Source: an uncultured Azospirillum sp. (GTDB lineage Bacteria; Pseudomonadota; Alphaproteobacteria; Azospirillales; Azospirillaceae). Taken from it: a DNA stretch of 56,094 bases. The notes under the pieces are model-generated. The model ran no database searches. It saw nothing but the letters and a program-made list of their open reading frames with translations, and was not told the DNA's origin. The stretch is from the NCBI RefSeq assembly GCF_946480385.1, contig NZ_CAMLJP010000029.1:1-56094 (forward strand), in the 5' to 3' direction. Position 1 is the stretch's first letter. Each line of letters begins with the position of its first letter. Below are positions 9,802 to 18,995 of this stretch, one piece after another. The position numbers were made by a program, and so were the translations under genes.

Positions 9802-10266
9802 ATGACCGACGCCGCTCCCACCGAAGATCACCACGACGACCGGCGCAAAGAGCACCGCGACATCCGCGCCGCCATGGCGGAGGAGCGGATGGCCGCCGTC
9901 GGCATCGACGAGGCGTCGATCGAGACGCTGGTGCGGACCTTCTACGGCAAGATCATGAAGGACGAGGAACTGGGTCCGATCTTCGGCCGCGCCATCACCG
10001 ATTGGGAGCCGCATCTGCGCAAGATGATGGATTTCTGGTCGTCCATCGCCCTGCTGACCCAGCGTTACGACGGCCGCCCGATGCCGGTCCACATCTCGCT
10101 TGGGCTGGAGCCGCCGCACTTCGAACGCTGGCTCGGCCTGTTCCGCGAGACCGCCCACGAGGTCCTGCCGGCCGAGGGCGCCAATTTCCTGATCGGCAAG
10201 GCCGAGAACATCGCCCGCAGCTTCCAGATGGGCATCCAGTTCTTCACCGTGCCCAAGAAGGGGTGA
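9802..10266 (+). CDS. Group III truncated haemoglobin
   Basis: Haem protein of 154 aa matching group III (P-type) truncated globins of the Campylobacter Ctb kind. Aligned by eye, Tyr48 in TFYGKIMKD corresponds to B10, His71 in DWEPHLRKM to E7, His97 in MPVHISLG to the proximal F8 ligand, and Trp110 in HFERWLGLF to G8. Family members bind O2 or NO and are linked to microaerobic or nitrosative stress. About 30 residues precede the globin fold. An in-frame ATG at 9730 would add 24 more residues. It is divergent from purE. Confidence 0.88.
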   Translation: MTDAAPTEDHHDDRRKEHRDIRAAMAEERMAAVGIDEASIETLVRTFYGKIMKDEELGPIFGRAITDWEPHLRKMMDFWSSIALLTQRYDGRPMPVHISLGLEPPHFERWLGLFRETAHEVLPAEGANFLIGKAENIARSFQMGIQFFTVPKKG

Positions 10267-10278
10267 GGGGACATTGGA

Positions 10279-10315
10279 TCTCCCTTACCCTGGGTCTCCC
10301 TTACCCTGGGGGAGA
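10279..10315. repeat. Tandem 16-bp repeat with hairpin potential
   Basis: The 16-mer TCTCCCTTACCCTGGG occurs twice back to back (10279-10294 and 10295-10310) and is followed by GGAGA. TCTCC of the second unit can pair with GGAGA. It sits between the convergent globin and DUF465 genes and resembles the CCCTCTCCC arms of the larger palindromic elements in this window. Confidence 0.55.
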
Positions 10316-10331
10316 GGAGACCATCAGGCGA

Positions 10332-10532
10332 TCACGCAATGATGTCCGGCAGCAGCCGGCTTTCCAGGACCATGATCTGGTCCTTCAGCATCAGCTTGCG
10401 CTTTTTCAGCCGCTGCATCTGCAGCTGGTCATAGGGCGCGCGTTCGACCAGCCGGGCGATGACGTCGTCCAGGTCGCGGTGCTCGCTGCGCAAGCTCGCC
10501 AGCTTTTCCTTCAAAATCTCTTGCTCGTTCAT
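10332..10532 (-). CDS. YdcH family protein (DUF465)
   Basis: This small 66-aa protein is predicted to form a coiled-coil hairpin. The DUF465 pattern is clear: LREH-like LRSEHRDLDDVIARL, then a QLQMQRLKKRKLMLKDQI block with alternating hydrophobics and basics. The start is ATG at 10532. A much longer upstream extension in the same frame lacks coding character. The family is widespread and uncharacterised. It is convergent with the globin gene and divergent from the phosphofructokinase gene. Confidence 0.88.
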   Translation of the reverse strand: MNEQEILKEKLASLRSEHRDLDDVIARLVERAPYDQLQMQRLKKRKLMLKDQIMVLESRLLPDIIA

Positions 10533-10804
10533 CGCGCCCGTTAGGAATGGCCGTTGCCCCGGGTGGATCGGGGGTGCTCTTGCGGGTGACCCGTTGGCTG
10601 GGCGGGCCGGACTATACCAGAAATCCGGCGGCACGGCACCGGCAAACCGCCGGTTCGATCCTTTGGCCATCCGGGATATCTCCGCGGCGAGGGGGTCGGC
10701 ACGATGCCTCCTTTGCGGATACCGGCAATGATTGCGGGAAACGCCTGTTCCGGTAACATGGTGGTCCATTTCAATGAACAGGCGAACGGGACGGGAAACT
10801 CTCA

Positions 10805-11899
<1,095 letters not shown>

Positions 11900-11916
11900 C
11901 CGGGCGCCGGAAGCCG

Positions 11917-12366
11917 ATGACTTTGTCGGCGAACCCCTTCTGGGACTTCTCCCTGGCCATCTACGGACGGCCGGGGGTGCCCGCCTGTTGCCTCGCCCTG
12001 CAGGACCGGCGCGGGGTGGACGTCAATGTTCTGCTGTTCGCCGCCTGGGCCGGGCTGGAGTGCGGCATCCGCCTGTCCGCCGCGGATCTCGCCCGCATCG
12101 ACGGCGCGGTGTCTGGTTGGCGCGACGAGATGGTGCGCCCGTTGCGCGCCCTGCGCCGCCGCGCCAAGGCGGAGGACGACGCCCTCTACCGCCGCATGAA
12201 GGCCGCCGAACTGGAGGCCGAGCGCGTCCAGCAGGACCGCCTGTTCGCCGCCGGCGGGCTCAAACCGCAGCCGGGCGGCAGCGTTGAAATGGCCGCCGCC
12301 AACATGGCGTTGCTGGTTCCCGGCGGCGACCCGGCGCTGGACGAACTGGTGGGGGTGCTGAGTTAG
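11917..12366 (+). CDS. TIGR02444 family protein
   Basis: This 149-aa protein is recognised by its N-terminus: NPFWDFSLAIYGRPGVPACC, then LQDRRGVDVNVLLFAAWAG. Both are characteristic of the uncharacterised TIGR02444 (DUF2390) family. The middle is Arg-rich and helical (VRPLRALRRRAKAEDDALYR). The start at 11917 lies 17 bases after pfkA, so the two are probably cotranscribed. No catalytic motif is visible and the role is unknown. Confidence 0.8.
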   Translation: MTLSANPFWDFSLAIYGRPGVPACCLALQDRRGVDVNVLLFAAWAGLECGIRLSAADLARIDGAVSGWRDEMVRPLRALRRRAKAEDDALYRRMKAAELEAERVQQDRLFAAGGLKPQPGGSVEMAAANMALLVPGGDPALDELVGVLS

Positions 12367-12371
12367 ACCGC

Positions 12372-12785
12372 CTACCTGTTCAAGATAAGCTCGTCCGGAT
12401 TGCGGGTGACGTTCGACACCAGCACCGGCTTGCCCGCATAGAATGCGCTGCAGCGCTTGCCGCTGACCAGACGGGTCAGCGCCGCTTCCCACTCGCGCCC
12501 CTTGGGGCCGATGATGCGCAGCTTCAGCTGGTCGACCAGCGGGACCACCTTGAAGGCCTCGATCTCGATCGGCTCGGCGCTGGTGGTGGTGAAGACGTCC
12601 TGTTTCAGCGTCAGGGTCTTGCCGTTGATCTCCAGCGTCACGTCCTGCGCCCACGGGCAGCCGTTGGACTTGGCGCCTTCGTTGGCCTGCGCGGCGCCGA
12701 TTCCGACTCCCAGCATCAGGACGGCGGCGAGAGTGGCCCGGCGGAGGCCGGATTGGCAAATTGCCCGGATTGGGCGGGAGGTCAT
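12372..12785 (-). CDS. Exported hypothetical protein
   Basis: The N-terminus is a typical Sec signal peptide: basic residues, then ATLAAVLMLGVGIGAAQA, with cleavage expected after AQA near residue 36. The mature part of about 100 aa looks beta-rich (VTLEINGKTLTLKQDVF, LKLRIIGPKGREW) and has two Cys residues. The start at 12785 is supported by AAGGAG six bases upstream. No family is recognised. It is convergent with the TIGR02444 gene, leaving five bases between the stops. Confidence 0.7.
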   Translation of the reverse strand: MTSRPIRAICQSGLRRATLAAVLMLGVGIGAAQANEGAKSNGCPWAQDVTLEINGKTLTLKQDVFTTTSAEPIEIEAFKVVPLVDQLKLRIIGPKGREWEAALTRLVSGKRCSAFYAGKPVLVSNVTRNPDELILNR

Positions 12786-12966
12786 GGTCCGCTCCTTGGA
12801 ATGCGGCGCGGACAATAGCGATGCGTCAGCCTCATGACAATCCAGGGAAAATCCTGATTCTGTGACCGTTTGCGACGATTTCCGACCGTGTCCGGCTGGA
12901 CCGGGGAGGGGCGCCGGGGCATGATCTGCATCCCGGCAGCGCGTCCGCCAACCCGCAAGAGTTCCG

Positions 12967-14754
12967 ATGGTTACTTTGTCGCAGGCCCTGCTGATCGCCC
13001 TCGACCACCATCAGGCGGGCCGGGTGGCGGAGGCGGAGGACATCTATCGCCGCATCCTCGACGCCGATCCGGAACATGCCGACGCCATGGAACTGCTGGG
13101 CGTGCTCGCCGCCCAGACCGGCCGGTTCGGCGCGGCCGGGCGCCTCCTGCGCCTTGCGGTGGCGTTGCGACCCGATGGGGCCGGCGGCCTGTCCAACCTC
13201 GCCGGGGTGGAGCAGTCCGCTGCTGCATTGGACAGCGCGGTGCGGCTCTACGGCCGGGCGTTGCGCCTGCTGCCCGACCTTGCCGACGCCCATGCCAGCC
13301 GCGCCGGTGCCCTGCGCCGGTTGGGGCGAGCGGAGGCGGCGCTGCTGGCCGCCGCAAAGGCCCTGGCCTTGGCGCCCGGCCATGCCGACGCGCTGGCGAA
13401 CCGGGCCGCCGCCCTGCTGTCGTCCGGCGATGCGGTGTCGGCCGAGCGCTGCGCCCGCCGCTCGCTTCGCCTGAACGCCCGTTCCGCCGTCGCGCACGCG
13501 ACCCTGGCTGCCGCGCTGGCCGCGCAACGCCGTTGGGCCGAGGCCGAAGCCGCCGCCCGCGACTCGCTGGCGCTCGACCGGAACGCCGGCGAGGCGTGGG
13601 AGGTGCTGGGCGCCGTCCTGGCCAAGCTCGGCCGCTTCGCGGAGTCGCTGGAGGCTTTCACGGCGGCCGAACGGCTGCGGCCCGGCCCGTCGCCGAATTC
13701 GTCGCTGCATGCGGCGCGCGGCACCGCCCTGATCGCCATGGCCCGCCCGGCAGAGGCGGCGGCCGACTTCGACCGCGCCCTGGCAGAGCGTCCGCAGGAT
13801 GCCGGCCTGCATTGGAATCTCGGCTTCGCCTGTCTGATGGCCGGCGATTACGCGCGCGGCTGGCCGGAGTTCGACTGGCGCCGCCATGACGACCGCGCCG
13901 AACCGCCCTGGCGCCGCCTCAATCAGCCGACATGGCGCGGCGAGCCGCTGAATGGCCGGACCATCCTGCTCTATGCCGAACAGGGGCTCGGCGACACGCT
14001 GCAGTTCCTGCGCTATGTCCCGCTGGTGGCGGCCCGCGGCGGCCGGGTGGTTCTGGAGGTGCAGCGCTCCCTGCTGCAGCTGATGCCGGGCGTCGAGGGC
14101 GCGGCGCAGGTCATCGCCCGCGGCGACCCGTTGCCGCCCTTCGACCTCGAATGCCCGCTGATGAGCCTGCCGCGCGCCTTCGCCACCGTCGTGGACAGCG
14201 TGCCGGCCGATGTCCCCTACCTGCGCCCCGATCCCCTGCGTGTCGCCCGCTGGCGCGACCGGCTGGGGCCGCAGGACACGATGCGCGTCGGACTGGTCTG
14301 GGCCGGCAACCCGCGCTTCCCCGGTGACGAGGAGCGCTCACCCAAGCTGGCCGGCCTGCGCGGTCTGCTCGACGTATCGGGTTGCCGCTTCTTTGGCCTG
14401 CAGATGGGGCCGGGCCGCGCCGATCTCGCCGACGCTGTCCTGCCGGACGGCTTCACCGACCTGGGGCCGGAGATCGCCAACTTCGCCGACACCGCGGCGA
14501 TCATGGCGAACCTCGACCTCGTGGTGTCGTCCTGCACCGGACCGGCCCATCTGGCCGGCGCGCTTGGCGTGCCGCTGTGGCTGGCGTTGCCCTTCTCGCC
14601 CGACTGGCGCTGGTTGACCGGCCGCGACGACAGCCCCTGGTATCCGACCGCCCGCCTGTTCCGGCAGCCGGCGCCCGGCGACTGGTCATCGGTCGCCGGG
14701 CGCATGGCTGCGGAACTGGCGGCGTTGGCTCAGCGCTTCAGCCCGTCGCCATAG
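12967..14754 (+). CDS. Tetratricopeptide repeat protein with glycosyltransferase-like C-terminus
   Basis: A 595-aa protein. Residues about 1-300 are successive 34-residue TPR-like units (for example AEAEDIYRRILDADPEHADA, then LGVLAAQTGRFGAAGRLLRL). Residues about 320-590 resemble the GT-B fold often attached to TPRs. This part contains YAEQGLGDTLQFLRYVPLV, VGLVWAGNP and DTAAIMANLDLVVSSCTGPA followed by HLAGALGVPLWLALP. Such proteins are thought to glycosylate proteins or act in polysaccharide assembly; no acceptor can be named. The stop overlaps the convergent lipoprotein gene by 25 bases. Confidence 0.83.
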   Translation: MVTLSQALLIALDHHQAGRVAEAEDIYRRILDADPEHADAMELLGVLAAQTGRFGAAGRLLRLAVALRPDGAGGLSNLAGVEQSAAALDSAVRLYGRALRLLPDLADAHASRAGALRRLGRAEAALLAAAKALALAPGHADALANRAAALLSSGDAVSAERCARRSLRLNARSAVAHATLAAALAAQRRWAEAEAAARDSLALDRNAGEAWEVLGAVLAKLGRFAESLEAFTAAERLRPGPSPNSSLHAARGTALIAMARPAEAAADFDRALAERPQDAGLHWNLGFACLMAGDYARGWPEFDWRRHDDRAEPPWRRLNQPTWRGEPLNGRTILLYAEQGLGDTLQFLRYVPLVAARGGRVVLEVQRSLLQLMPGVEGAAQVIARGDPLPPFDLECPLMSLPRAFATVVDSVPADVPYLRPDPLRVARWRDRLGPQDTMRVGLVWAGNPRFPGDEERSPKLAGLRGLLDVSGCRFFGLQMGPGRADLADAVLPDGFTDLGPEIANFADTAAIMANLDLVVSSCTGPAHLAGALGVPLWLALPFSPDWRWLTGRDDSPWYPTARLFRQPAPGDWSSVAGRMAAELAALAQRFSPSP

Positions 14755-14993
14755 CGCGAGCAGTCGTAATCGTCGGTCCCGGCCTCGGCCCGGCCGCCGT
14801 TGGAGGTGTTGTAGCGCGGATCCTCGCAGCGGCCGTTGCGGGCATAGGACGAATCGGAATTTCCCGACCCGAACAACCCGCCGCCGCTGCCGCCGAACAG
14901 TCCGCCGCCACTGCCGCTGCTGCTGGTCTGGTTGCAGGCGGCGAGCGCAAGCGGCACGGCGGCGACGATAAGAACTCGAAGTGCGGTCTTCAT
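14730..14993 (-). CDS. Small Gly-rich lipoprotein
   Basis: An 87-aa precursor. The signal peptide MKTALRVLIVAAVPLALAAC ends in a lipobox (LAAC, Cys20), so it is predicted to be lipidated and membrane anchored. Mature residues 21-48 are Gly/Ser-rich with two GGGLFG repeats. The C-terminal part has two Cys (CEDPRYNTSN and DDYDCSRYGDG). The start at 14993 has GGAAGGGAA upstream. Its 3' end overlaps the TPR gene tail-to-tail. No function is known. Confidence 0.75.
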   Translation of the reverse strand: MKTALRVLIVAAVPLALAACNQTSSSGSGGGLFGGSGGGLFGSGNSDSSYARNGRCEDPRYNTSNGGRAEAGTDDYDCSRYGDGLKR

Positions 14994-15108
14994 GGCATTC
15001 CCTTCCCGGTTGGTGGTGGCGAAGAAAAAGCGTTCCTTCGCCTTCAACAGGGCAGGGCGCCGGTAAATTCCCGCGCCTGTGCTTCGGCTGATCGTTACTC
15101 GCCGATCG

Positions 15109-15789
15109 TTACTCGAACGGCTGGAACAGGCGGGTGGTGGGATTGATCGCCCACATCTCGCCGGTCTGGATGTCGAACCACCAGCCATGGATGCTCAGCG
15201 TGCCGGCTTCCACCCCGTCGCGCACGAAGGGGAAGGTCATCAAATTGTCGACCGACGCGCGCACCGCCGCCCGCTCGATCACCGCCGGGGTGTTCTGCAG
15301 CTTTTCCGCATCGGCCCGCGCCTGTTCGGAGCCTTCCGGCCCGACATAGGGGTCGAGCGCCGAACCGGCGATCGACACCCAGGGGGACACGAAGTCGTCC
15401 TCCGCCTTCTGGCCGGCGCGCAGCCGGATCAGGCCCTGGATGCCGCCGCACTGGGCGTGGCCCAGCACGATGATCTCCGACACCTTCAGCGACTTGACCG
15501 CATATTCGATGGCAGCCGAGGTGCCGTGATAGGCGCCGTCGGGCTGGTAGGGCGGGACGAGGTTGGCGACGTTGCGCACGACGAACAACTCGCCCGGCTC
15601 AGCCATGGTCAGCAGGGCGGGATCGACGCGGCTGTCGGAACAGCCGATCACCAGCACCTCCGGGTGCTGCCCTTCGGTCACCAGCTGCCGCATGCTGTCG
15701 GGGCGACGCTCGTAATAACGGGCACGGAAAGCCTTGATGCCGGCCAGTAGCTGGCGGATGGGCTCGCTCGGTTTGCTGCTGAAGGGCAT
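15109..15789 (-). CDS. Beta-class carbonic anhydrase
   Basis: Zinc enzyme interconverting CO2 and bicarbonate, 226 aa from the chosen ATG. Zinc ligands are visible in VIGCSDSRVDP (Cys and the Asp/Arg dyad) and GHAQCGGI (His and Cys). The FVVRNVANLVPPY block and the SAAIEYAV segment are also conserved. Two upstream in-frame ATGs (15849 and 15912) would add a Pro/Ser-rich non-conserved leader, so the start is uncertain. It could feed bicarbonate to carboxylations such as that of PurK. Confidence 0.93.
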   Translation of the reverse strand: MPFSSKPSEPIRQLLAGIKAFRARYYERRPDSMRQLVTEGQHPEVLVIGCSDSRVDPALLTMAEPGELFVVRNVANLVPPYQPDGAYHGTSAAIEYAVKSLKVSEIIVLGHAQCGGIQGLIRLRAGQKAEDDFVSPWVSIAGSALDPYVGPEGSEQARADAEKLQNTPAVIERAAVRASVDNLMTFPFVRDGVEAGTLSIHGWWFDIQTGEMWAINPTTRLFQPFE

Positions 15790-15933
15790 GATCGGCCTGT
15801 TCCCGTTGCTGCCGGCCGGCGGCGTTGCCGGCTCCGCGTCATGAATCATCGACAGCGGTATAACGGCATTGCGTCCGCGCACCAAGCCGCCTGTTGCGCA
15901 GTGCCGCAACAAGCCGGTCGCGGCGGCGGCCGG

Positions 15934-16527
15934 TCAGGCCTCCGCCGGCCGTTCGCCCCACCGCCGCAGGTTGCCGGCGTCCAGTCCGAACAGGTCCAGC
16001 ACCCGCCCGACCGAATGGTCGACCAGATCGTCGATGCTCTGCGGCTTGGCGTAAAAGGCGGGGACCGGCGGCGCGATCACCGCCCCCATTTCGGCCAGCG
16101 CGGTCATGGTGCGCAGATGACCCAGATGCAGCGGGGTCTCCCGCACCATCAGCACCAGCCGCCGCCGCTCCTTCAGCGCCACGTCGGCCGCCCGCGTCAG
16201 CAGGGTGGAGGTGACGCCGCTGGCGATCTCGCTCATGGTGCGGACGGAGCAGGGCGCGACCACCATGCCCAGCGTGCGGAAACTGCCGCTGGACACCGCC
16301 GCCCCGATGTCGGTTGCGGCATAGCAGACATCGGCCAGCGCCCGCAGCTCCGCCACCTTCATGGCGGTTTCATGCGCCAGCGTGACTTCGGCGGAGCGGC
16401 TGACGACCAGATGCGATTCGACGCCGATCCGCCGCAGCGTCTGCAGCATGCGGATGCCATAGATCACCCCCGACGCGCCGCTGATGCCGACAACGAGCCG
16501 GGGCGGAGGGGTGGCGGGATCGGTCAT
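15934..16527 (-). CDS. ubiX: Flavin prenyltransferase UbiX
   Basis: Makes prenylated FMN, the cofactor of UbiD-type decarboxylases in ubiquinone synthesis. The 197-aa protein shows VVGISGASGVIYGIRML (about 12-28), VVSRSAEVTLAHE, VVAPCSVRTMSEIASG (about 100-115) and the basic segment KERRRLVLMVRETPLHLGH (about 130-148). All are family hallmarks. UbiD itself is not in the window. A large palindromic repeat separates this gene from the neighbouring trcR gene. Confidence 0.95.
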   Translation of the reverse strand: MTDPATPPPRLVVGISGASGVIYGIRMLQTLRRIGVESHLVVSRSAEVTLAHETAMKVAELRALADVCYAATDIGAAVSSGSFRTLGMVVAPCSVRTMSEIASGVTSTLLTRAADVALKERRRLVLMVRETPLHLGHLRTMTALAEMGAVIAPPVPAFYAKPQSIDDLVDHSVGRVLDLFGLDAGNLRRWGERPAEA

Positions 16528-16551
16528 GGGGTTTTCCGTGCCCTAATCAAG

Positions 16552-16707
16552 CCCTCTCCCGTCCCGGGAGAGGGAGGGGACCCGCGCCGAAGGCGTGGGG
16601 AGGGTGAGGGGTAATTCAAGGATCCAGAAGCGCATGGCTTCGCACCTCACCCCTCACCCTTCCCATGCTGCGCATGGGCCCCTTCCCTCTCCCGGGGCGG
16701 GAGAGGG
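16552..16707. repeat. Large palindromic intergenic repeat, copy A
   Basis: A 156-bp element begins CCCTCTCCCGTCCCGGGAGA and ends CTCTCCCGGGGCGGGAGAGG(G). Each end is itself a hairpin (CCCTCTCCC/GGGAGAGGG). The two halves are inverted copies through GAGGGTGAGGGGT and its complement CACCCCTCACCCTTC. A small hairpin around GAAGCGCATGGCTTC is central. It fills the gap between the ubiX start and the trcR stop. Confidence 0.85.
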
Positions 16708-16715
16708 ATATCCTC

Positions 16716-17330
16716 TCAGCGAGCGTCTTCCTGTTCGGAATAGCTGTCGTCGTCGCGGTTCTCGCCATAGAAGTCCTCGGCGGCTTCTTCCGGCGGGCGG
16801 GGCACGCCGCCGCGGCGGATGGCCAGCGCCAGCGCCTCTTCCAGCTCGCGCTGGGAGCAGAGGCCCAGCATCACCGGGCTGCGCGGCTTGATGTTGGCGA
16901 CGTTCCAGTGGGTGCGGTCGCGCACCGCGGCGATGGTCGGCTTGGTGGTGCCGATCAGCCGGCAGACCTGGGCGTCCGACAGCTCCGGATGGTGCTTCAG
17001 CAGCCAGGCGATGGCGTCGGGCTTGTCGCCGCGCTTGGTGATCGGGGTGTAGCGCGGGCCCTTGGAGCGGGAGGCGACCTGCGGCAGGTCGGCGACCAGA
17101 AGCTTCAGGCGCAGGTCCTGGTTCTTCTCGCAGCGCTCGATTTCCTGCTTGGTCAGCTGGCCGTTGGCGATGGGGTCCAGCCCCACCATGCCGACCGCGA
17201 CCTCGCCGTCGGCGATGGCCTGGACTTCCAGCGAATGCATGCCGCAGAAGGCGGCGATCTGCTCGAAGGACAAGGACGTGTTCTCGACCAGCCAGACGGC
17301 TGTCGCTTTCGGCATCAAGGGCAGTGCCAT
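16716..17330 (-). CDS. trcR: Cell-cycle transcriptional regulator TrcR (DUF1013)
   Basis: This 204-aa protein matches DUF1013, named TrcR in Caulobacter, where it is part of the cell-cycle transcription network. Characteristic segments are LPLMPKATAVWLVENTSLSF (start), FEQIAAFCGMHSLEVQAIAD and SKGPRYTPITKRGDKPDAIA. HPELSDAQVCRLIGTTKPTI, probably helix-turn-helix, and THWNVANIKPRSPVMLGLCS follow. The C-terminus is acidic and disordered. I chose the ATG at 17330 because AGGAGG lies four bases upstream. An adjacent ATG at 17333 is too close to that site. Confidence 0.92.
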   Translation of the reverse strand: MALPLMPKATAVWLVENTSLSFEQIAAFCGMHSLEVQAIADGEVAVGMVGLDPIANGQLTKQEIERCEKNQDLRLKLLVADLPQVASRSKGPRYTPITKRGDKPDAIAWLLKHHPELSDAQVCRLIGTTKPTIAAVRDRTHWNVANIKPRSPVMLGLCSQRELEEALALAIRRGGVPRPPEEAAEDFYGENRDDDSYSEQEDAR

Positions 17331-17411
17331 CATCCCTCCTGACAAACTCTTCACCGGTCGCACCCGCTGGCGGGTGGTGCGGCCGGTCGTTCGAACTGGT
17401 TATGCGGTGCG

Positions 17412-17456
17412 GGGGCGGCTTCGCGGCCCCAGGGTGACCCCCGTGGCGGCCGCCCC
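17412..17456. other. Long GC hairpin in the trcR-qor intergenic region
   Basis: GGGGCGGCT (17412-17420) pairs with GGCCGCCCC (17448-17456), with further pairing possible inside. It lies in the 280-base gap between the trcR start and the quinone oxidoreductase stop. It may end that gene's transcript, but no T run is present on the minus strand. Confidence 0.35.
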
Positions 17457-17612
17457 ATTCTCGTCACCACGATATAGGGCGAATACCGGTCCGCGTAAGC
17501 ATGCTTGCGCAGGCGCACCGGGAAATCCCGGCCGCCCGCTCGCCTCTGCTAACCTGTCTTGCCCGTTGATGGCAAGCCCGACGGCGCCCATACGGCGAAG
17601 AAAAGCGCAAAA

Positions 17613-18629
17613 TCAGGCCGCCTCCGGCCCCACCGTCAGCACGATCTTGCCGATATGCGCGCTGCTTTCCATCAGCCGGTGCGCCTCGTCGGCCTGCTCC
17701 AGCGGGAAGGTGGCGTGGATCTGCGGCTTGATGCCGCCGGACTCCAGCAGCGGCCAGACATGCTCGCGCAGCGCCGCGGCGATGCGGCCCTTCTCCGCCA
17801 CCGGGCGGGCGCGCAGCGTCGATCCGGTCAGGGTCAGCCGCTTGGTCATCACCGGCGCCATGTTCAGCGACACCTTCGACCCCTGCAGGAAGGCGATGGA
17901 GACGTGGCGGCCGTCCACCGCCATGATGTCGATGTCGCGGGCGATGTAATCGCCGCCGACCATGTCCAGCACCACGTCGACGCCGCGTCCGCCGGTCGCC
18001 TCGCGGATCACCGCGACGAAATCCTCGGTCCTGTAGTTGATGGCGCGGTCGGCGCCGAGTTCCTCGCAGGCGCGGCACTTGTCGTCGCTGCCGGCGGTGG
18101 TGAACACGGTGGCGCCGAAGGCCTTGGCCAGCTGAATCGCCGTGGTGCCGATGCCGCTCGACCCGCCATGGATCAGCAGGGTCTCGCCGCGCTTCAGGGC
18201 GCCGCGCTCGAACGCGTTGGTCCAGACGGTGAAGAAGGTCTCCGGCACCGCCGCCGCCTCGACCATCGACAGCGGGGCGGGGACGGGCAGGGCCTGCACC
18301 GCCGGCACCACGCAGTATTCGGCATAGCCGCCGCCGGCCACCAGCGCGCAGACCTTGTCGCCGCTGGCCCAGCTCTCGACGCCTTCGCCGATGGCGATCA
18401 CCGTGCCGGACAGCTCCAGCCCCGGCAGGTCGGACGCGCCCGGCGGCGGGTCGTAGCGGCCCTGGCGCTGCAGCGTGTCGGGACGGTTCACCCCGGCGGC
18501 GGCGACCTCCACCAGGATCTCGCCGGGACCGGGCACCGGCGCCGGGCGGCGGGTCGGGCGCAGCACCTCCGGCCCTCCGGGCTGGGTGATCTCGACGCAG
18601 CGCATGCTGTCGGGCAAGGCAAGGCCCAT
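17613..18629 (-). CDS. NAD(P)H quinone oxidoreductase, PIG3/zinc-independent MDR type
   Basis: Medium-chain dehydrogenase/reductase fold, 338 aa. The GroES-like N-terminus has GEILVEVAAAGVNRPDTLQ (about 37-55) and LPGLELSGTVIAIGEGVESW. The nucleotide-binding part has ETLLIHGGSSGIGTTAIQLA (about 145-164), with GGSSGIG as the NADPH loop. Zinc ligands typical of alcohol dehydrogenases are missing. The usual role is two-electron or one-electron quinone reduction. The start at 18629 has GAAGGGA upstream. It is divergent from a DUF1192 gene. Confidence 0.9.
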   Translation of the reverse strand: MGLALPDSMRCVEITQPGGPEVLRPTRRPAPVPGPGEILVEVAAAGVNRPDTLQRQGRYDPPPGASDLPGLELSGTVIAIGEGVESWASGDKVCALVAGGGYAEYCVVPAVQALPVPAPLSMVEAAAVPETFFTVWTNAFERGALKRGETLLIHGGSSGIGTTAIQLAKAFGATVFTTAGSDDKCRACEELGADRAINYRTEDFVAVIREATGGRGVDVVLDMVGGDYIARDIDIMAVDGRHVSIAFLQGSKVSLNMAPVMTKRLTLTGSTLRARPVAEKGRIAAALREHVWPLLESGGIKPQIHATFPLEQADEAHRLMESSAHIGKIVLTVGPEAA

Positions 18630-18737
18630 GGCGGTCGTCCCTTCGGTTTTGTCTGTTTGGCAATGTCCGGCCCGAAAGGTAGATTTGCCCATGCAGCCTG
18701 ACAAGGCGGACAAAGTGGCAGGGGAGGGACCCACACC

Positions 18738-18935
18738 ATGGCCATCGACGACCGTTTCGAGGATCTGGAACCGCGCAAGGCCAAGCCGGCGCCCAAGGAC
18801 CTGACCGTGATGGGCGTGGCCGAGATCGAGGCCTACATCGCCACGCTGGAGGCGGAAATCGACCGCGCCCGCGCCGCCATCGCCGCCAAGCAGGCGCAGA
18901 AATCGGCGGCCGAGGCCTTCTTCAGGAAGGGTTGA
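18738..18935 (+). CDS. DUF1192 family protein
   Basis: A 65-aa protein with the DUF1192 pattern: DDRFEDLEPRKAKPAPKDL, then VMGVAEIEAYIATLEAEIDR. The helical C-terminus is Ala/Lys-rich and likely a coiled coil, and it ends in FFRKG. The family is small, alphaproteobacterial and uncharacterised. GGGGAGGGA precedes the ATG. The gene is followed by a strong hairpin shared with the convergent DUF2189 gene. Confidence 0.88.
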   Translation: MAIDDRFEDLEPRKAKPAPKDLTVMGVAEIEAYIATLEAEIDRARAAIAAKQAQKSAAEAFFRKG

Positions 18936-18947
18936 GGCACAAAAGGA

Positions 18948-18978
18948 AAAGGCCTTTCCCCCGGTGGGAAGGGCCTTT
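18948..18978. terminator. Bidirectional terminator hairpin
   Basis: AAAGGCCTTTCCC (18948-18960) pairs with GGGAAGGGCCTTT (18966-18978) around CCGGT, with one G-T wobble. It lies between the stops of the convergent DUF1192 and DUF2189 genes. The A/T-rich ends give a T run in both directions. Confidence 0.8.
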
Positions 18979-18995
18979 GCTTCCAAGCGTTTATC

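Noticed and set aside
10640..10665. A GGTTCGATCC string resembling a tRNA T-loop
   Set aside because: The flanking bases do not form a T stem, and no acceptor, D or anticodon arm is present.
12967..14754. Assignment as an O-GlcNAc transferase (GT41)
   Set aside because: TPRs plus a GT-B-like region are suggestive, but I could not identify the GT41 catalytic residues, so only a general call is given.
18948..18978. Considered as a member of the large palindromic family
   Set aside because: The stem sequence is unrelated (AAAGGCC...), and the A/T-rich ends make it an ordinary bidirectional terminator.
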